Positions 25,935 to 36,049 are shown, counted from the first letter of the stretch. The stretch is 64,000 bases of DNA from Sphingobacterium faecium (GCF_003054045.1 NZ_QBKH01000011.1:43575-107574); one strand, 5' to 3'. Made by a program: numbers and translations. The notes: generated by a model not told the origin, from the sequence alone.

Positions 25935-27200
25935 TTATCTTGAAATTTCTTTTGTTATGTTGTTAAGATTTTTATTAACAAATTCATGAACTCTATTGAT
26001 TTCAGAATTACTGAATTGAACGTTAAATAGTCTTTCAAAATGTTTCAGTTGTAGGTTCATGGAATTGCTATTTTCAAATAATTCCCAAATATTGGTAAGA
26101 CCTTTGAATCTATTAATTACCTTTCGATCCTTATACCAAGAATAACTTTTGGTAATTATATTACCAGCAACTTTACCCATGTTAAGCTCTTTGAAAGATT
26201 CAGATATCGGATTACCATCGAAATAAGCATCTAAGCCTTTATCTATATCCCCACCGTCAGTAAAATCAAAATCACCATAAAAAATTCGATGCTTTCGATC
26301 TACATACTTTTTGTTAAATACTATCCAAAACTCCTTAAACTTATCATAAGCCTCCAGTTGCTGTTTTATTGTTGCCGACTCATAAATGTCAACTTCTAGT
26401 TGAACGAATTGGTCACGCAACACTTGAAAGTCCATTCTTAACTGTCCAAGTTTGTAAGGTATTTCACTGGCGGAAGATACACTGCTAAGTAAAATATTTG
26501 TAAAAGACGGAATAGGCATAAACTGATAATTAAGGTTATTCTTTAAGTCTTCAACTTTAGCATTATGAATCTTTGCGACCATATCCAGCGACTGCATGGA
26601 ATAAGGTCTTCTATGAAGATTATTAACCTGCCTTCCATAAAGAGAAATAGGTAGTGAAGTCTGAATACTTGAAGATTTCGAAACATATATTAAATTAGAG
26701 ACCAGTTCATCCCACGTGCTCTGCGTTTCTGAGACTATAAAATTATCTTCATCAAATGTTGATGTTACAAGTGGAATCCTTTCTATAGTGTTATCGATAT
26801 CACTTTGTATAAAATACTTTTCCTGAATCTTTTGACCATACTCTAAAACAAAATCTTGCAATGCTTCCCTTTTAGACTTTGTGAGTATTTCGCCTCTATA
26901 AATTTCAGAGGATGGATTATCAACCACACCTTCAACAAATTTTAAACCTCCATAACGAGCCACAAGATTTAAAATAGGTCTACCGTTAGGAAAAAGTATA
27001 GGCGTTGTGAGGCTGAGATGATTCAACTCATCTAAAGACGTATAAAACTCAGATGAAGCAATGAATGTCTCAACGAAAGTATTTAGAGAAAATAAAAACT
27101 CAACATTCGGTTTTCCATAGCCTCCAAGACAGTAATCTAATTCATCCAACAGACTCAAGCTAACGTAGGCACTATTATACCCTGGCTTATCATTTATCAT
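25935..27200 (-). CDS. Hypothetical protein, middle gene of a TIR-associated group
   Basis: 421 residues, soluble, no motif I recognise. A charged mid-region (LRDQFVQLEVDIYESATIKQQ) suggests helices. It lies 94 bp downstream of the TIR gene and is tightly coupled to the next gene. Function unknown. Confidence 0.55.
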   Translation of the reverse strand: MINDKPGYNSAYVSLSLLDELDYCLGGYGKPNVEFLFSLNTFVETFIASSEFYTSLDELNHLSLTTPILFPNGRPILNLVARYGGLKFVEGVVDNPSSEIYRGEILTKSKREALQDFVLEYGQKIQEKYFIQSDIDNTIERIPLVTSTFDEDNFIVSETQSTWDELVSNLIYVSKSSSIQTSLPISLYGRQVNNLHRRPYSMQSLDMVAKIHNAKVEDLKNNLNYQFMPIPSFTNILLSSVSSASEIPYKLGQLRMDFQVLRDQFVQLEVDIYESATIKQQLEAYDKFKEFWIVFNKKYVDRKHRIFYGDFDFTDGGDIDKGLDAYFDGNPISESFKELNMGKVAGNIITKSYSWYKDRKVINRFKGLTNIWELFENSNSMNLQLKHFERLFNVQFSNSEINRVHEFVNKNLNNITKEISR

Positions 27201-27294
27201 TTTCTATAAATCTTAATTTAATACTGACGCCTTTTAAAAAACTGTATATCGAAAAAACTGAATTTACATCACCTTTTTATATCAACAACCATTA

Positions 27295-28815
27295 TTATCT
27301 ATGAGCAAGAACAAAAGGATGATTTTTCAGGTTCCTCAGGAAATGAGAAAGCTCTATATTATTAACTTCCACTTCGCCACTATCTAATTTCTTGCAAAAT
27401 TCAATAGTCTCATCAGGATTATGCCCAATTTTATGAAAGCGGGAGCCAAAGAATATCCAATGTGCTTCTGTATCTCTATTTCTCAATTCTATATCGTAGT
27501 CACTTAACTTTATTGTGTCATCATTTATTATTGCAAATCCACTGCTATGCTCATTATTACTTACAATAGTTCCGTCATTAAGTATACCAACAGTATAATC
27601 CTCTCCACCTACATCAGATTGTATTTTATAAGGTCCGAGTTTTTCTGTACGTATAAGAATAAAATCATTTTGATGCTCTATCTCTTTCGATATCCACATT
27701 GATGAAATCCTAATCTCGCAATTAGCCCCAGAAAATAACCAATTACCTGAGGATAATTTTTTTATTTTCTCCACATAAGCGTCTCCATCAGCCATTTTGT
27801 ACCATAATTCTTCTAAAAATTCAGATTGTGATAGTAAGATCATAATCTTATTTTGAACTCTGGAATCCGTAATTTCATGAATACCATGACCTAGTTGAGG
27901 TATTGCTTCCCGTAAGACATCATGAAAAGGTGTCAAGCTATTAGTGTAACACTTTGTCCACTCACTTTCTTCTTTCTCAACTGAATTAGAAATTATAATT
28001 TTCTTTGTAGAAACAGACTTAATTTTTTCAAGAAAATCATCAATCAGGCTATCAATTTTGGCATGACTAAGATTAGTATTTAATTGACTTTTGTGATCAT
28101 CAATTAATTGCAGTAAATCTGACTTGCTAGCAATTTTCAATCCTAGTCTATTTACATCTAAAAAGCCAAGTCTATCAAAACTTACCCCAGGTAGCATAAT
28201 AGGAATGACATTGGTTTTCTCTAATGATACCCATGCAGCACCAACTTCATTCAAACAGATTTCACTGCTTTTATAATGCTCTGAAATAAATAGTAAAGCT
28301 AAAGACGCTTGTTGTATTTCAAGCTTAAGTCTATCAGGAATATATTCTCCCGATCTTACTCCCTGCCCTTCAATGCTTGTACAAAAGATACGGTCTGTAG
28401 AAATACCGAAACCTAACTGAAGTATGTTATACACAAAAGATTTTACAATTTCTTGATCTTTTGATGAATGACTAATAAAAATCTTATTTTTCAATAATTT
28501 CTCTTCTTGAGTATTATTTTCCATATCCAATGTTTGAAGTTTCACTTTTAATAATTTTTTCTTAAGCCATAATTTTAATTCCTCTGTTATATCTGGAGCA
28601 CTCGAAGGAAGGTTATCTTGAATGATGAACTTCGCATTTAAAATATAATCTAAATAGATTATTTGAAATGGTGTAGCAAGGTGACTTAAATCGTCGCTAA
28701 TTCGAGTAACCTCGTAGTATAAACGACCACCATCATATCTTACATTTCTCCAATGGGACAATTCCTGAACTTTGTTTTTGGCTAACTCTATTACCAACTC
28801 CTCTTGGTTCTTCAT
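27295..28815 (-). CDS. TIR-domain protein, probable antiphage effector
   Basis: 506 residues. The TIR domain spans about 110-260: KIFISHSSKDQEIV opens strand A and box 1, and SEHYKSSEICLNEVGAAW gives the putative catalytic Glu190 after the Ser/Cys pair, as in NAD-cleaving bacterial TIR proteins. An N-terminal 100-residue region and a C-terminal 230-residue beta-rich region are unassigned and could be the sensing module. The two following co-directional genes are unknown. The location in a run of mobile and defence genes supports a defence role; NADase activity is inferred from the family. Confidence 0.75.
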   Translation of the reverse strand: MKNQEELVIELAKNKVQELSHWRNVRYDGGRLYYEVTRISDDLSHLATPFQIIYLDYILNAKFIIQDNLPSSAPDITEELKLWLKKKLLKVKLQTLDMENNTQEEKLLKNKIFISHSSKDQEIVKSFVYNILQLGFGISTDRIFCTSIEGQGVRSGEYIPDRLKLEIQQASLALLFISEHYKSSEICLNEVGAAWVSLEKTNVIPIMLPGVSFDRLGFLDVNRLGLKIASKSDLLQLIDDHKSQLNTNLSHAKIDSLIDDFLEKIKSVSTKKIIISNSVEKEESEWTKCYTNSLTPFHDVLREAIPQLGHGIHEITDSRVQNKIMILLSQSEFLEELWYKMADGDAYVEKIKKLSSGNWLFSGANCEIRISSMWISKEIEHQNDFILIRTEKLGPYKIQSDVGGEDYTVGILNDGTIVSNNEHSSGFAIINDDTIKLSDYDIELRNRDTEAHWIFFGSRFHKIGHNPDETIEFCKKLDSGEVEVNNIELSHFLRNLKNHPFVLAHR

Positions 28816-29610
28816 TTTTTCTATCTACAATATTTATTATTTTCTTTGTTTTTAGGTAGAACAAGATACAACGTGACAAGTGGCAAATTAACATCTGTTT
28901 AGTAAGAATTAATAATATATAAATATCATTAGTGTCATTCATAATTGCAGACATTACACCTTATTGCTTTGCTATAATTTCAATACAAATTCCATTTTTT
29001 AAGTTTAAAACTTAAAGGTCTAAAAATTTAAATAAGTTTTCTCCTATAATATACAAAATTTCAGGATTCATTTTTTTTGACACCTTAATCTCAAAGAGGT
29101 TTCTGAAATAAATTTTATTTTAACATTCCGGATTACACAATACGAATCAAGAGGATTATTTTCATTAGAATATGCTTTAACTGGATCAATCATGTGGTAA
29201 ATTTCCCAATTTCAAACCTCTACCCTGAAACAAAAAGCAAATTGCTCTGACGTGAGTTCCCACCAATGGTCAAGAATGGAAATCCCCAACTTTCTCGCAT
29301 TTTCTAAATAAAACGGCTTTGTTACTGATCATTGAACTCTGGTCTTATGCTTATTAGCTCGCTTTATGGAACCTTACTACCCGTGATGCAAATGCACCTC
29401 TTCAATTAATTAGAATAACCTTCTCAACCATATCTTGCTTTTTTGAGTTAGGATAATCATTAGAAATATGGTATTGAATGACCCATTTTAGAAATCCATA
29501 CCAAAATCATGTAAAAAACGAAAACATTAAGATAAGTACTGATACGACTGAAATATATGACCAGCGTTGACAAAGCTTAAGTTACACTCTTCACCAAAGC
29601 TATATATTAT
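28816..29610. other. 800-bp AT-rich stretch without recognisable gene
   Basis: All frames are broken by stops. Some less AT-rich segments (about 29250-29440) could be remnants of old genes, but I could not identify any. Confidence 0.4.
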
Positions 29611-30372
29611 TCATTTTGATCTATTCTGTCGTTTCCAGTCATAATAATGTGAGCCAATTATTAATGTGTCCATCTTTAATTCATTAGTTTTTATAGAAAA
29701 AAAAGAATCCGACGAAACTATTTTTATATTAATTTCACTCTTTTCACCTTTGTCGGAATTGGTAAATAAAACAATACAACAGGCCAAAATTAAAATTCCA
29801 GATAATATATTTGCATATTTGAAAGAATTATAAGAATGTAATAAATTCGTTCCTTTTTCGTTATTTATATGCCTATTTCTTGGAATTGCAAAAAGCAAAT
29901 CACGGACTTCTTCTGAAACAAAATCTGCTTGTTTTTCCTTAAAAATTAATACATTATTTGCTGATGGTCTTACATACTTGAAATCATTAATGCTATAATT
30001 TTTAATAGCATTAATTATAGTTAGAATATAAAAAAAACAACAACTTAATAAACAAAATGTAATCAGAAACTTTATTATCAAATGAATACTCGACATTTTG
30101 TCTATTATAAAAGGTAGAAACAATCCCAAAATTGAAAAGACAATTGCTGTTTGTGCTATTAGAGTAGATGTTTTATTCTCAATACTCTCCAATCGTTTTT
30201 CTTCTTGATCTTCCAAGCGTAATAAAAAATCTCTATGCTCCTTAATTTTATCAAGATCATCTTTTTCTTGATATTCAGTGGAACTATAAGTATCATTAAT
30301 TTTAGGATCATGAACATAACCTATTCCAATATCTTTTCCCCAATCCCTAAAGATTTCATATAGCCTCATCAT
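29611..30372 (-). CDS. Membrane protein of the graspetide operon
   Basis: 253 residues with helices at about 69-93, 99-123 and 187-208 and a short predicted extracytoplasmic tail ending HYYDWKRQNRSK. The N-terminal 65 residues are soluble and charged, possibly coiled-coil (HRDFLLRLEDQEEKRLE). Its start overlaps the end of the ATP-grasp gene by 4 bp. Not an ABC exporter; an immunity, sensing or processing partner is plausible. No family recognised. Confidence 0.6.
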   Translation of the reverse strand: MMRLYEIFRDWGKDIGIGYVHDPKINDTYSSTEYQEKDDLDKIKEHRDFLLRLEDQEEKRLESIENKTSTLIAQTAIVFSILGLFLPFIIDKMSSIHLIIKFLITFCLLSCCFFYILTIINAIKNYSINDFKYVRPSANNVLIFKEKQADFVSEEVRDLLFAIPRNRHINNEKGTNLLHSYNSFKYANILSGILILACCIVLFTNSDKGEKSEINIKIVSSDSFFSIKTNELKMDTLIIGSHYYDWKRQNRSK

Positions 30373-31280
30373 AGTAAATAATTTATCAATGTGTCTGAAA
30401 TTGGAAGCCCTGTTTCATTTTCTATCCAAACCCACTGACCATTTGGATTTATCTCCAAAAATGTATAAGTTCCATTAGGAGATAAAATTAAATCAATAGC
30501 ACCAAAACAAAGTCCCATATCTTTAACTAAATTAATACATTTGATCTCCATTTCAAGAGGTAAATTAAATGGCGTAAAAGATAGTCTCTTCCTCCTCCAA
30601 TCAACTTTAGTTTCATCATCAGATTGAGAGTTTACTTGAGCTGAGAAAATAGAATCCCCTACAACTGTAGCTCTTATTTCAAGTGTTTTATCAATTTCCT
30701 TTTGAAAAATACAAGGAGTGATATCAAAATCAGAAAGCTTATTTATCTGTTTATGTGTAACGGTACTTGTAAAAATAAACTCAGCACTATCATTTTTATT
30801 AATACGTGTTTGTGAGAGCGGCTTAACAATTATTTTTTTATGTTTATTATAAAACTCAACAATTTCTTCTTTTTTTGAAGTAATTAATGTTTCTGGTATA
30901 TTAAATCCTAATTTATGCGCTATCCTTAACTGATACATTTTGTTCTCGCTTTTATAGATCGAATTTGGATCACTGATCCATTTTGCATCAATTACAGAAA
31001 AAATATTTTTCAAAAATACATCAATCTCAGTTGTTATATATAATCTATATTCTTCATCAATATTGCTTAAGTCAGGTAGCATCGTTCTCCTAAACCACAC
31101 AGACTGATAATCATCAACTCCTAAAAAATCGAAAGTGAAGTCTGGCTTGTATTTAAAGTCCCAACTGACATTAAGAACATCCTCACAATTAAATCGGCGA
31201 TAAGGGATATTTCGTTTATTAAGTATATTAATAACGTAATCAGCTGTGAAGTCTAATTTATGGGTTATAATTAAAATCAT
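30369..31280 (-). CDS. MvdD-like ATP-grasp peptide ligase (graspetide synthetase)
   Basis: 303 residues. An N-terminal pre-ATP-grasp region (SVWFRRTMLPDLS is typical of MvdC/MvdD-like ligases) is followed by the ATP-grasp core with KKIIVKPLSQTR, FQKEIDKTLEIRATVVGD and the Mg-binding end LSPNGTYTFLEINPNGQWVW. The FLEINPNGQW signature is diagnostic of ribosomal-peptide-maturing ATP-grasp enzymes. These link Ser/Thr or Lys side chains to Asp/Glu side chains of a precursor. The likely precursor gene lies 2 bp upstream and has repeated Thr/Glu/Asp cores. Confidence 0.9.
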   Translation of the reverse strand: MILIITHKLDFTADYVINILNKRNIPYRRFNCEDVLNVSWDFKYKPDFTFDFLGVDDYQSVWFRRTMLPDLSNIDEEYRLYITTEIDVFLKNIFSVIDAKWISDPNSIYKSENKMYQLRIAHKLGFNIPETLITSKKEEIVEFYNKHKKIIVKPLSQTRINKNDSAEFIFTSTVTHKQINKLSDFDITPCIFQKEIDKTLEIRATVVGDSIFSAQVNSQSDDETKVDWRRKRLSFTPFNLPLEMEIKCINLVKDMGLCFGAIDLILSPNGTYTFLEINPNGQWVWIENETGLPISDTLINYLL

Positions 31281-31282
31281 GC

Positions 31283-31627
31283 TTAATGAAAATCACTATC
31301 AGTTTGTTCTGTAATAGTCCTAGTCTGAGTGTTGGTACCCATTAACATAATAAAATTTAAACGATCGCGATCACTATCGCTTGCTTCATTATTAACTAAA
31401 GTAACGGTTTCTGTTCCCATTAAACGAGTAATATAATTATGATCAGAATCTGTAGATTCATTATTAGTTTTTGTTAAGGTTTCAGTTGAAAGATCTAAAG
31501 CTGAAATAGCAGGTAAACCCGTTTGAATATCAATACTTAAGTTTAAATTCTTATCATATGAGATACCTGAGTAGTCAACATTAGTATCTAATGGAGACTC
31601 TTTAAATTGAAGAATAAATGGTTTCAT
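31283..31627 (-). CDS. Graspetide precursor with three core repeats
   Basis: 114 residues. The leader (1-47) begins MKPFILQFKESPLD and is followed by three core repeats with consensus T-x-T-x-T-x4-E-x-[T/S]-D-S-D: residues 48-62, 72-86 and 98-112, separated by linkers HNYITRLMG and RDRLNFIMLMG. Each core offers conserved Thr donors (positions 1, 3, 5) and acidic acceptors (Glu10, Asp13, Asp15), the pattern expected for omega-ester macrocycles. The ATP-grasp gene starts 2 bp downstream. The number and pairing of esters are inferred, not shown. No double-glycine site; release of the cores needs a protease not seen here. Confidence 0.85.
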   Translation of the reverse strand: MKPFILQFKESPLDTNVDYSGISYDKNLNLSIDIQTGLPAISALDLSTETLTKTNNESTDSDHNYITRLMGTETVTLVNNEASDSDRDRLNFIMLMGTNTQTRTITEQTDSDFH

Positions 31628-31659
31628 AATAATTTGTTTAAATCCGTTTCTTTCCTATA

Positions 31660-31688
31660 CAATTATATTCGCCCAATGCTGTCGTCAA
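31660..31688 (-). promoter_or_regulatory. Possible Bacteroidota-type promoter of graspetide operon
   Basis: On the minus strand, TTGAC (31684-31688) and TATAATTG (31660-31667) are separated by about 16 bp and lie about 35 bp upstream of the precursor start, resembling the -33 TTG and -7 TAnnTTTG elements of Bacteroidota. One base deviates from consensus. No start site is known. Confidence 0.35.
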
Positions 31689-31984
31689 TAAATCTTCCTC
31701 TTTCCTTTGTTGCATTGAACATATTTATACTTTAATTGATATTAGTAGATCACGCCTTCGCTAATCTCTGTAAAATCTTTTTATGGATTTAATACAGCAA
31801 CTGCAATTTTAATTTTAAGATACTGAAATGATTACAACTAATTCGCCTCTATAATAATTATAGTATAATTTACTATAAAAGATAACTTAGATTCATGGCT
31901 TAAGATTCTCTTCTCAAAATCAATCACAATATACTTTGAAAATTAAATATTAAAAAATAAAAAGAAAAAAAGTTCTACTCACCA

Positions 31985-33029
31985 TTAAATCCCCTCAATA
32001 ACCGCTACCTTCCGATTAATCAGTTTCTGGACAGCTTCAGGTTTTAATTCCTCAGAACCGAAGCCTCGCTTATCTTTGGTGCAAGAACTACATGCTGTAG
32101 CATCCAGCTTATTGCTATAGCCACATAAACATTCCCATACTTCTTTGCCCGATGAAAACATGCCTTTTGATTCTTTAACTGTAACTACTTCTTGAAATAG
32201 CTGTACCAAACTCTCTCCTCTCCATGTCTGTAGATAGGCAATATCTTGAACGGAATACCAGTCTTTGTCCAAGGTAAGTACCTTCAATGCTGCCTTTTTT
32301 GTCAATAAAGATCCTGCTAACAGTTTCTCTACCTGATCGTAATCGATCAGATTGGAACTGCTAATCGCTTTACTTATGAGCTTAAACTGCGCACCGGTTA
32401 AATCATCCGACAGCAACTGTCCATAGAGTATGGCTATAGCTTGATCTTTGTCCAGGAAATCAAAATAACGAAAGAGCGCGGGTTGACAGTTTATATATTC
32501 TTGAGCCAGTCCTGTTTCATTCATTGCTTTGAATATTAGGTGTACAAATTCGGTCAATCGGGATGTGGCTGTAAATTCGGATGTAGCATTGTCCATGGTA
32601 TAGATACCGGTATAGCGTTCTATGATCAAGCTTACTTTGATTTTGTTCTTAATAACAGATCCATCGATATCTCCACCTACCGCTTCTGTTTGTATATGTT
32701 TGAGTTCATTGAGCAATACGAGTGTACCGATAGGGAGATCATAAACGATCGGCGTTCCTTTGCCTGAGAGCTCATCAATATGGACGCTGAAGTCTATAAC
32801 GGCATCTGTTAAAAGCTATCCGCATTTTGCTTTAAAGACTCCACTACGCTCTTATATAGCTCCTGTGATTTGTTTTCATAATTGCGGAGAACGCCCACCG
32901 AAGAGATCTACGAAGCTGGCTCCTGATTGCACTCAAAGCATTGGCTCCAATAACAGCTGTTGCTGAAATGGGATCAAAATAACGCAGGACTTCTCTCCCC
33001 TGGATGGTATTGGTACTGGTAAAGATCAT
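31985..33029 (-). pseudogene. YbjQ-type gene with C-terminal zinc-ribbon extension, N-part frameshifted
   Basis: The N-terminal part (from an ATG at 33029: NTIQGREVLRYFDPISATAV) is a YbjQ/UPF0145 (PF01906) domain but shifts frame after NALS and at least twice more. It then regains frame and continues as a 243-residue open frame (31985-32716) starting near the ELKHIQTEAVGGDIDGS block. The tail carries a zinc-ribbon-like WECLCGYSNK...ACSSC. This is the longest of six YbjQ-derived copies in the window and shows what the shorter fragments came from. The C-terminal frame could still be translated alone from 32716. Confidence 0.65.
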
Positions 33030-33120
33030 GGTGTATGATGAATACTGTTTTAAAAGCCCGAAAATAAAGGATCGATTTGATTAAAAAATACGGGAAGCCG
33101 TAAGGAAGGGATAAAACATC

Positions 33121-33148
33121 TAAAGCCATTCTTGACAGAATGGCTTTA
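33121..33148. terminator. Unit-B hairpin, chimeric copy
   Basis: TAAAGCCATTC (33121-33131) pairs with GAATGGCTTTA (33138-33148) around TTGACA. Outside this core the arms do not match: the left flank reads AAACATC like the 53.5-kb copy, whereas the right flank reads TAGGTTT like the 40.0-kb copy. It follows the Rpn-type gene on the minus strand and probably terminates it. Confidence 0.7.
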
Positions 33149-33176
33149 TAGGTTTATTTTATATGATCTCTTTGAT

Positions 33177-33410
33177 TTATTTCAGTTTTTCAATCTCGTC
33201 GATGGTAAGACCTGTACCTTTTGCAATATCTGCAATAGGCAAGCCCATTTTCTTGAATTCTAAAGCAATGGCAATAGATTCTTCTCGCTTGCCTTTTTCT
33301 ATTCCAGACTGAATTCCTTTTTCTCTTTCTTGTCGTTTGATTGTTTCTATTACACCCATTTCATATGTTAATGATTTGTTTTTTATTGGCCATCTGGAGT
33401 ATCCATACAA
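33177..33410 (-). pseudogene. C-terminal fragment of an Rpn-type nuclease
   Basis: 77 residues beginning at a TTG. The tail ALEFKKMGLPIADIAKGTGL continues to the end IDEIEKLK and is nearly the same as the C-termini of the Rpn genes at 36.6 and 63.1 kb. The preceding residues (IETIKRQEREKGIQSGIEKG) are a charged helical linker. It is out of frame with the upstream 33412-34185 frame, so the two are probably halves of one broken gene. Confidence 0.6.
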
Positions 33411-33411
33411 T

Positions 33412-34185
33412 TTAATTATAAAATAGTGGCTGTATGGAGAGTTCGATTGTGCCTCCTGTCACTTGATAAATGTATTGATCAAAGTTACTATTTATTTCTT
33501 TATCTCGTATAAAAAGAAAACTCTTTAAAAAAACTAAAAAGCTCATTATACGATCTTTACTATACTTATTGGTCTCGATGAGCCTTCGAGCGATTGTACT
33601 ACGCTGCTCGGCGAGCTCGTGCTCTGGGATCTTATCTTCATCTAAAGCTTTCTGGCATGCCAAAACAATATACGCAAATATATTGTCCATATCAAGTAGC
33701 TGTGATTCGTCATGATCAAAAATTTGATAGCTCAGGTACTGAAAGCGTAATGACGTACGGAAAACTGCAAAATGGTATTCATCAGTACACGGCTGTGACC
33801 GCCCTCCAGTAAAAACAGCAATGGTCTCCACAGGAACTCGGTAACGATCTAGTAGTCTGTAAAAATATTGAAAGATACGATGTGAAAAGTCGGAATCATG
33901 TCCGCCTTCGATTTCGGTATTCACTAAAATCCACTTCTCGCTACCGTCTTTTAAATAAACTTTGACCAGAAGATCTGCGACACGCTTCCCTTTTTTACGC
34001 TCACGGAAGGGAATGATCTCCAACAATTCTTTGTCCATAAATGTCAATCCACGCCCGAGATCAAAGGTAGCATCCGCATCTGGGTACATGAACCGTAAAA
34101 AATCAGGAAAATTGTCCTCAAAAATGGCTTTCAAAAGCTCATCATTCTTCTTGGCTGGCTTTAAACGTCTTGAATCCACACTCAT
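33412..34185 (-). pseudogene. Rpn/YhgA-like PD-(D/E)XK nuclease, N-terminal part
   Basis: 257 residues. KGKRVADLLVKVYLKDGSEKW and ILVNTEIEGGHD give the D...ExE pattern of the PD-(D/E)XK fold, and DFSHRIFQYFYRLLDRY is typical of Bacteroidota YhgA/Rpn-like proteins. The frame ends at QPLFYN just before the shifted C-terminal piece. Rpn proteins are DNA nucleases linked to recombination and phage defence. It may still give a truncated product. Confidence 0.65.
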
Positions 34186-34345
34186 AACGGTCTATCAATT
34201 GATTAATAGAAATAAAGATACAAATAAAAACTAAATATATTAGCATTTTTTATTTATTTTCTTGACCGTAGAAGTACGGGTGTATCGACAACGGGGATCT
34301 TAAAAGATTGGCGTTTCTTTTCCCGAGACAGCATCAATGCAGAAA

Positions 34346-35350
34346 AAACAAAAGCCACATCTCATGACGTGGCTTAACTAAACATATGGATTAAACTTTA
34401 TCTACTTATACGAGTTGATCGATTGAGATATTTTCCAGTTACCGCCGTCATTGACTAAAGTCACAAGATCTGTTTTGGTAAAACCTTCAAATTGCATGGT
34501 TACTTTGGCGATCATATAGTCTGCTGACTCTTGTAAGATTATGGAGCTTGTTTTACAGTTCAACTGCTCTCCTTTTTGCTTTTTCAAAAAGCTGATAACT
34601 TCTAAACGGCTGTTTGTCTTATCTTCTGATGCCTGTACTTTCTGGCTGAAGTCTGATGTGAACAACTGCTCCACTCCTGCCGATTGACCTTCTGTCATAA
34701 CCGCAACGTAATGATCAATGGCTAGATCTGCTGTAGATAAATTGACCACTGCTTTTTTAGGGTTTGCTACCTCTGGTTTGCCTGCTGCCATAGTGAATGT
34801 AGATACTGCGATCAAGGCTGCTGCTGCGAATGTTTTTGCTATAGTGTTCATAATGTCTTTATATTATATTGTTATTAAGTTGCATCAGCCCCACATCCAC
34901 CAACTCAAACCCTGATGCCTGCTTTGCAGTTTTATTTGTTTGTTGATTCAAAAGTAGGGTGTAAATCGTCTCTACGATATGGCAATTAGACTAAACCAAC
35001 AAAAAACTCGGTGAATGGTGGAAATGGCTAGGTGAAATTATTTTAAACTTTTTTGAACTATTTTATTTGACAGGTGTTCTAATAATACAAAGCGATAATA
35101 AACATACTTTCAACAGGAAAGTGGATAACGATAAATGACGTAGTACAGTAAATAAATCCAATTGCTTGAAAGCAATCTGGATGATGAAACAAAATAGAGG
35201 AAACGATAAGAAACATAAAAATTACTGTGCATTTAAACGCCAAGATAAAGGGTCTAATGAGAATTAGGCCCTTTTGATGTTTAAAAATGGCCTAATTCTC
35301 ATAATGATTTACAGTGTTAGTATATCATTTTATACGTAACTTAATACGAT
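34346..35350. repeat. Constant unit A, copy 1
   Basis: About 1 kb that recurs at 37706-38735 and 60968-61945. It comprises a terminator (AGCCAC.../...GTGGCT), an NTF2-like gene on the minus strand, and about 480 bp of conserved upstream DNA ending near a hairpin (AAAGGGTCTAAT / ATTAGGCCCTTT). The copies diverge from each other just before the plus-strand variable genes. Confidence 0.85.
34402..34851 (-). CDS. Exported NTF2-like protein, copy 1
   Basis: 149 residues with a signal peptide (AAALIAVSTFTMAAG) and a domain of the lumazine-binding/NTF2-like type (ADLAIDHYVAVMTEGQSAGV, SFLKKQKGEQLNCKT, MIAKVTMQFEGFTKTDLVTL, GGNWKISQSINSYK). Two near-identical paralogues lie at 37.8-38.2 and 61.0-61.5 kb. 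Small exported proteins of this fold are usually structural or ligand-binding. Function unknown; the conserved gene marks unit A. Confidence 0.7.
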   Translation of the reverse strand: MNTIAKTFAAAALIAVSTFTMAAGKPEVANPKKAVVNLSTADLAIDHYVAVMTEGQSAGVEQLFTSDFSQKVQASEDKTNSRLEVISFLKKQKGEQLNCKTSSIILQESADYMIAKVTMQFEGFTKTDLVTLVNDGGNWKISQSINSYK

Positions 35351-35413
35351 TGAATTTATTGGATATGGTATTCAATATTGACATTTTTAAATCTAAAATA
35401 GCACAAAATTACA

Positions 35414-36023
35414 ATGAATATATTTTTTATAGTTATAACTGCATTATGGATATGTCCATTTTTAAGTTATATTATTTACCAATTGACAAAGGGAAAACCA
35501 GTATTATTAAGAAGAGTATTATGGTCATTAATTGTCTTGGATTTATTGGCTATTGTGGGAATGAGAGTTGGTATATCTACATTATCTACTGAAATAAACT
35601 GGGTTATTATAATGACTATTTATCTTACAATTAGTTTATTATTTTGGATATTACAAGATCATAAAAATAAATTCATCAAAGTGACCACCATCATTCTTAT
35701 GTTATTTACCTTTTTTTTCGGCATGTCAGCTGGGTCCATTGGTGCACTTGGAACTGCATTTATACTAGGTGAATATGAGGCTAAAATGTCAAAAAAAATA
35801 GCAACTAACCTAACTTATACTGAATTTACATTGGGTAATGCACTAAATGATTACAAAGGTAAACGTATTGAAATTGCTAAAAAAAGAATACTACGATATT
35901 AACGCCTATGCGCATGAATTAAATGTAAACTATAGTCAGGATAAAAATATATTAATTTTATCTACATGGAATAATAAAGATTCAGAAAACAAGCTGTTCC
36001 CAGATACAATCGTCGTAAAATAA
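35414..36023 (+). pseudogene. Variable-slot membrane protein, frameshifted
   Basis: Four hydrophobic helices (MNIFFIVITALWICPFLSYI, LLRRVLWSLIVLDLLAIVGM, NWVIIMTIYLTISLLFWILQ, VTTIILMLFTFFFGMSAG), then a soluble tail. The frame breaks in a run of seven A near 35880; one base further the sequence continues EYYDINAYAHELNVNYSQ to a stop at 36021-36023. A single homopolymer indel, real or a sequencing error. It occupies the variable position after unit A copy 1. Confidence 0.55.
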
Positions 36024-36049
36024 TCATATAAATTCTTAAAAATAAAGCA

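Noticed and set aside
32540..32966. Plus-strand frames of 68-75 codons over the YbjQ gene, and similar ones at 39.6 and 53.0 kb
   Set aside because: They are antisense shadows of the YbjQ-derived repeats, recurring only because the repeat recurs.
35314..35592. Plus-strand frame beginning in unit A DNA
   Set aside because: It overlaps the start of the better-supported membrane-protein frame at 35414 and consists largely of repeat DNA.
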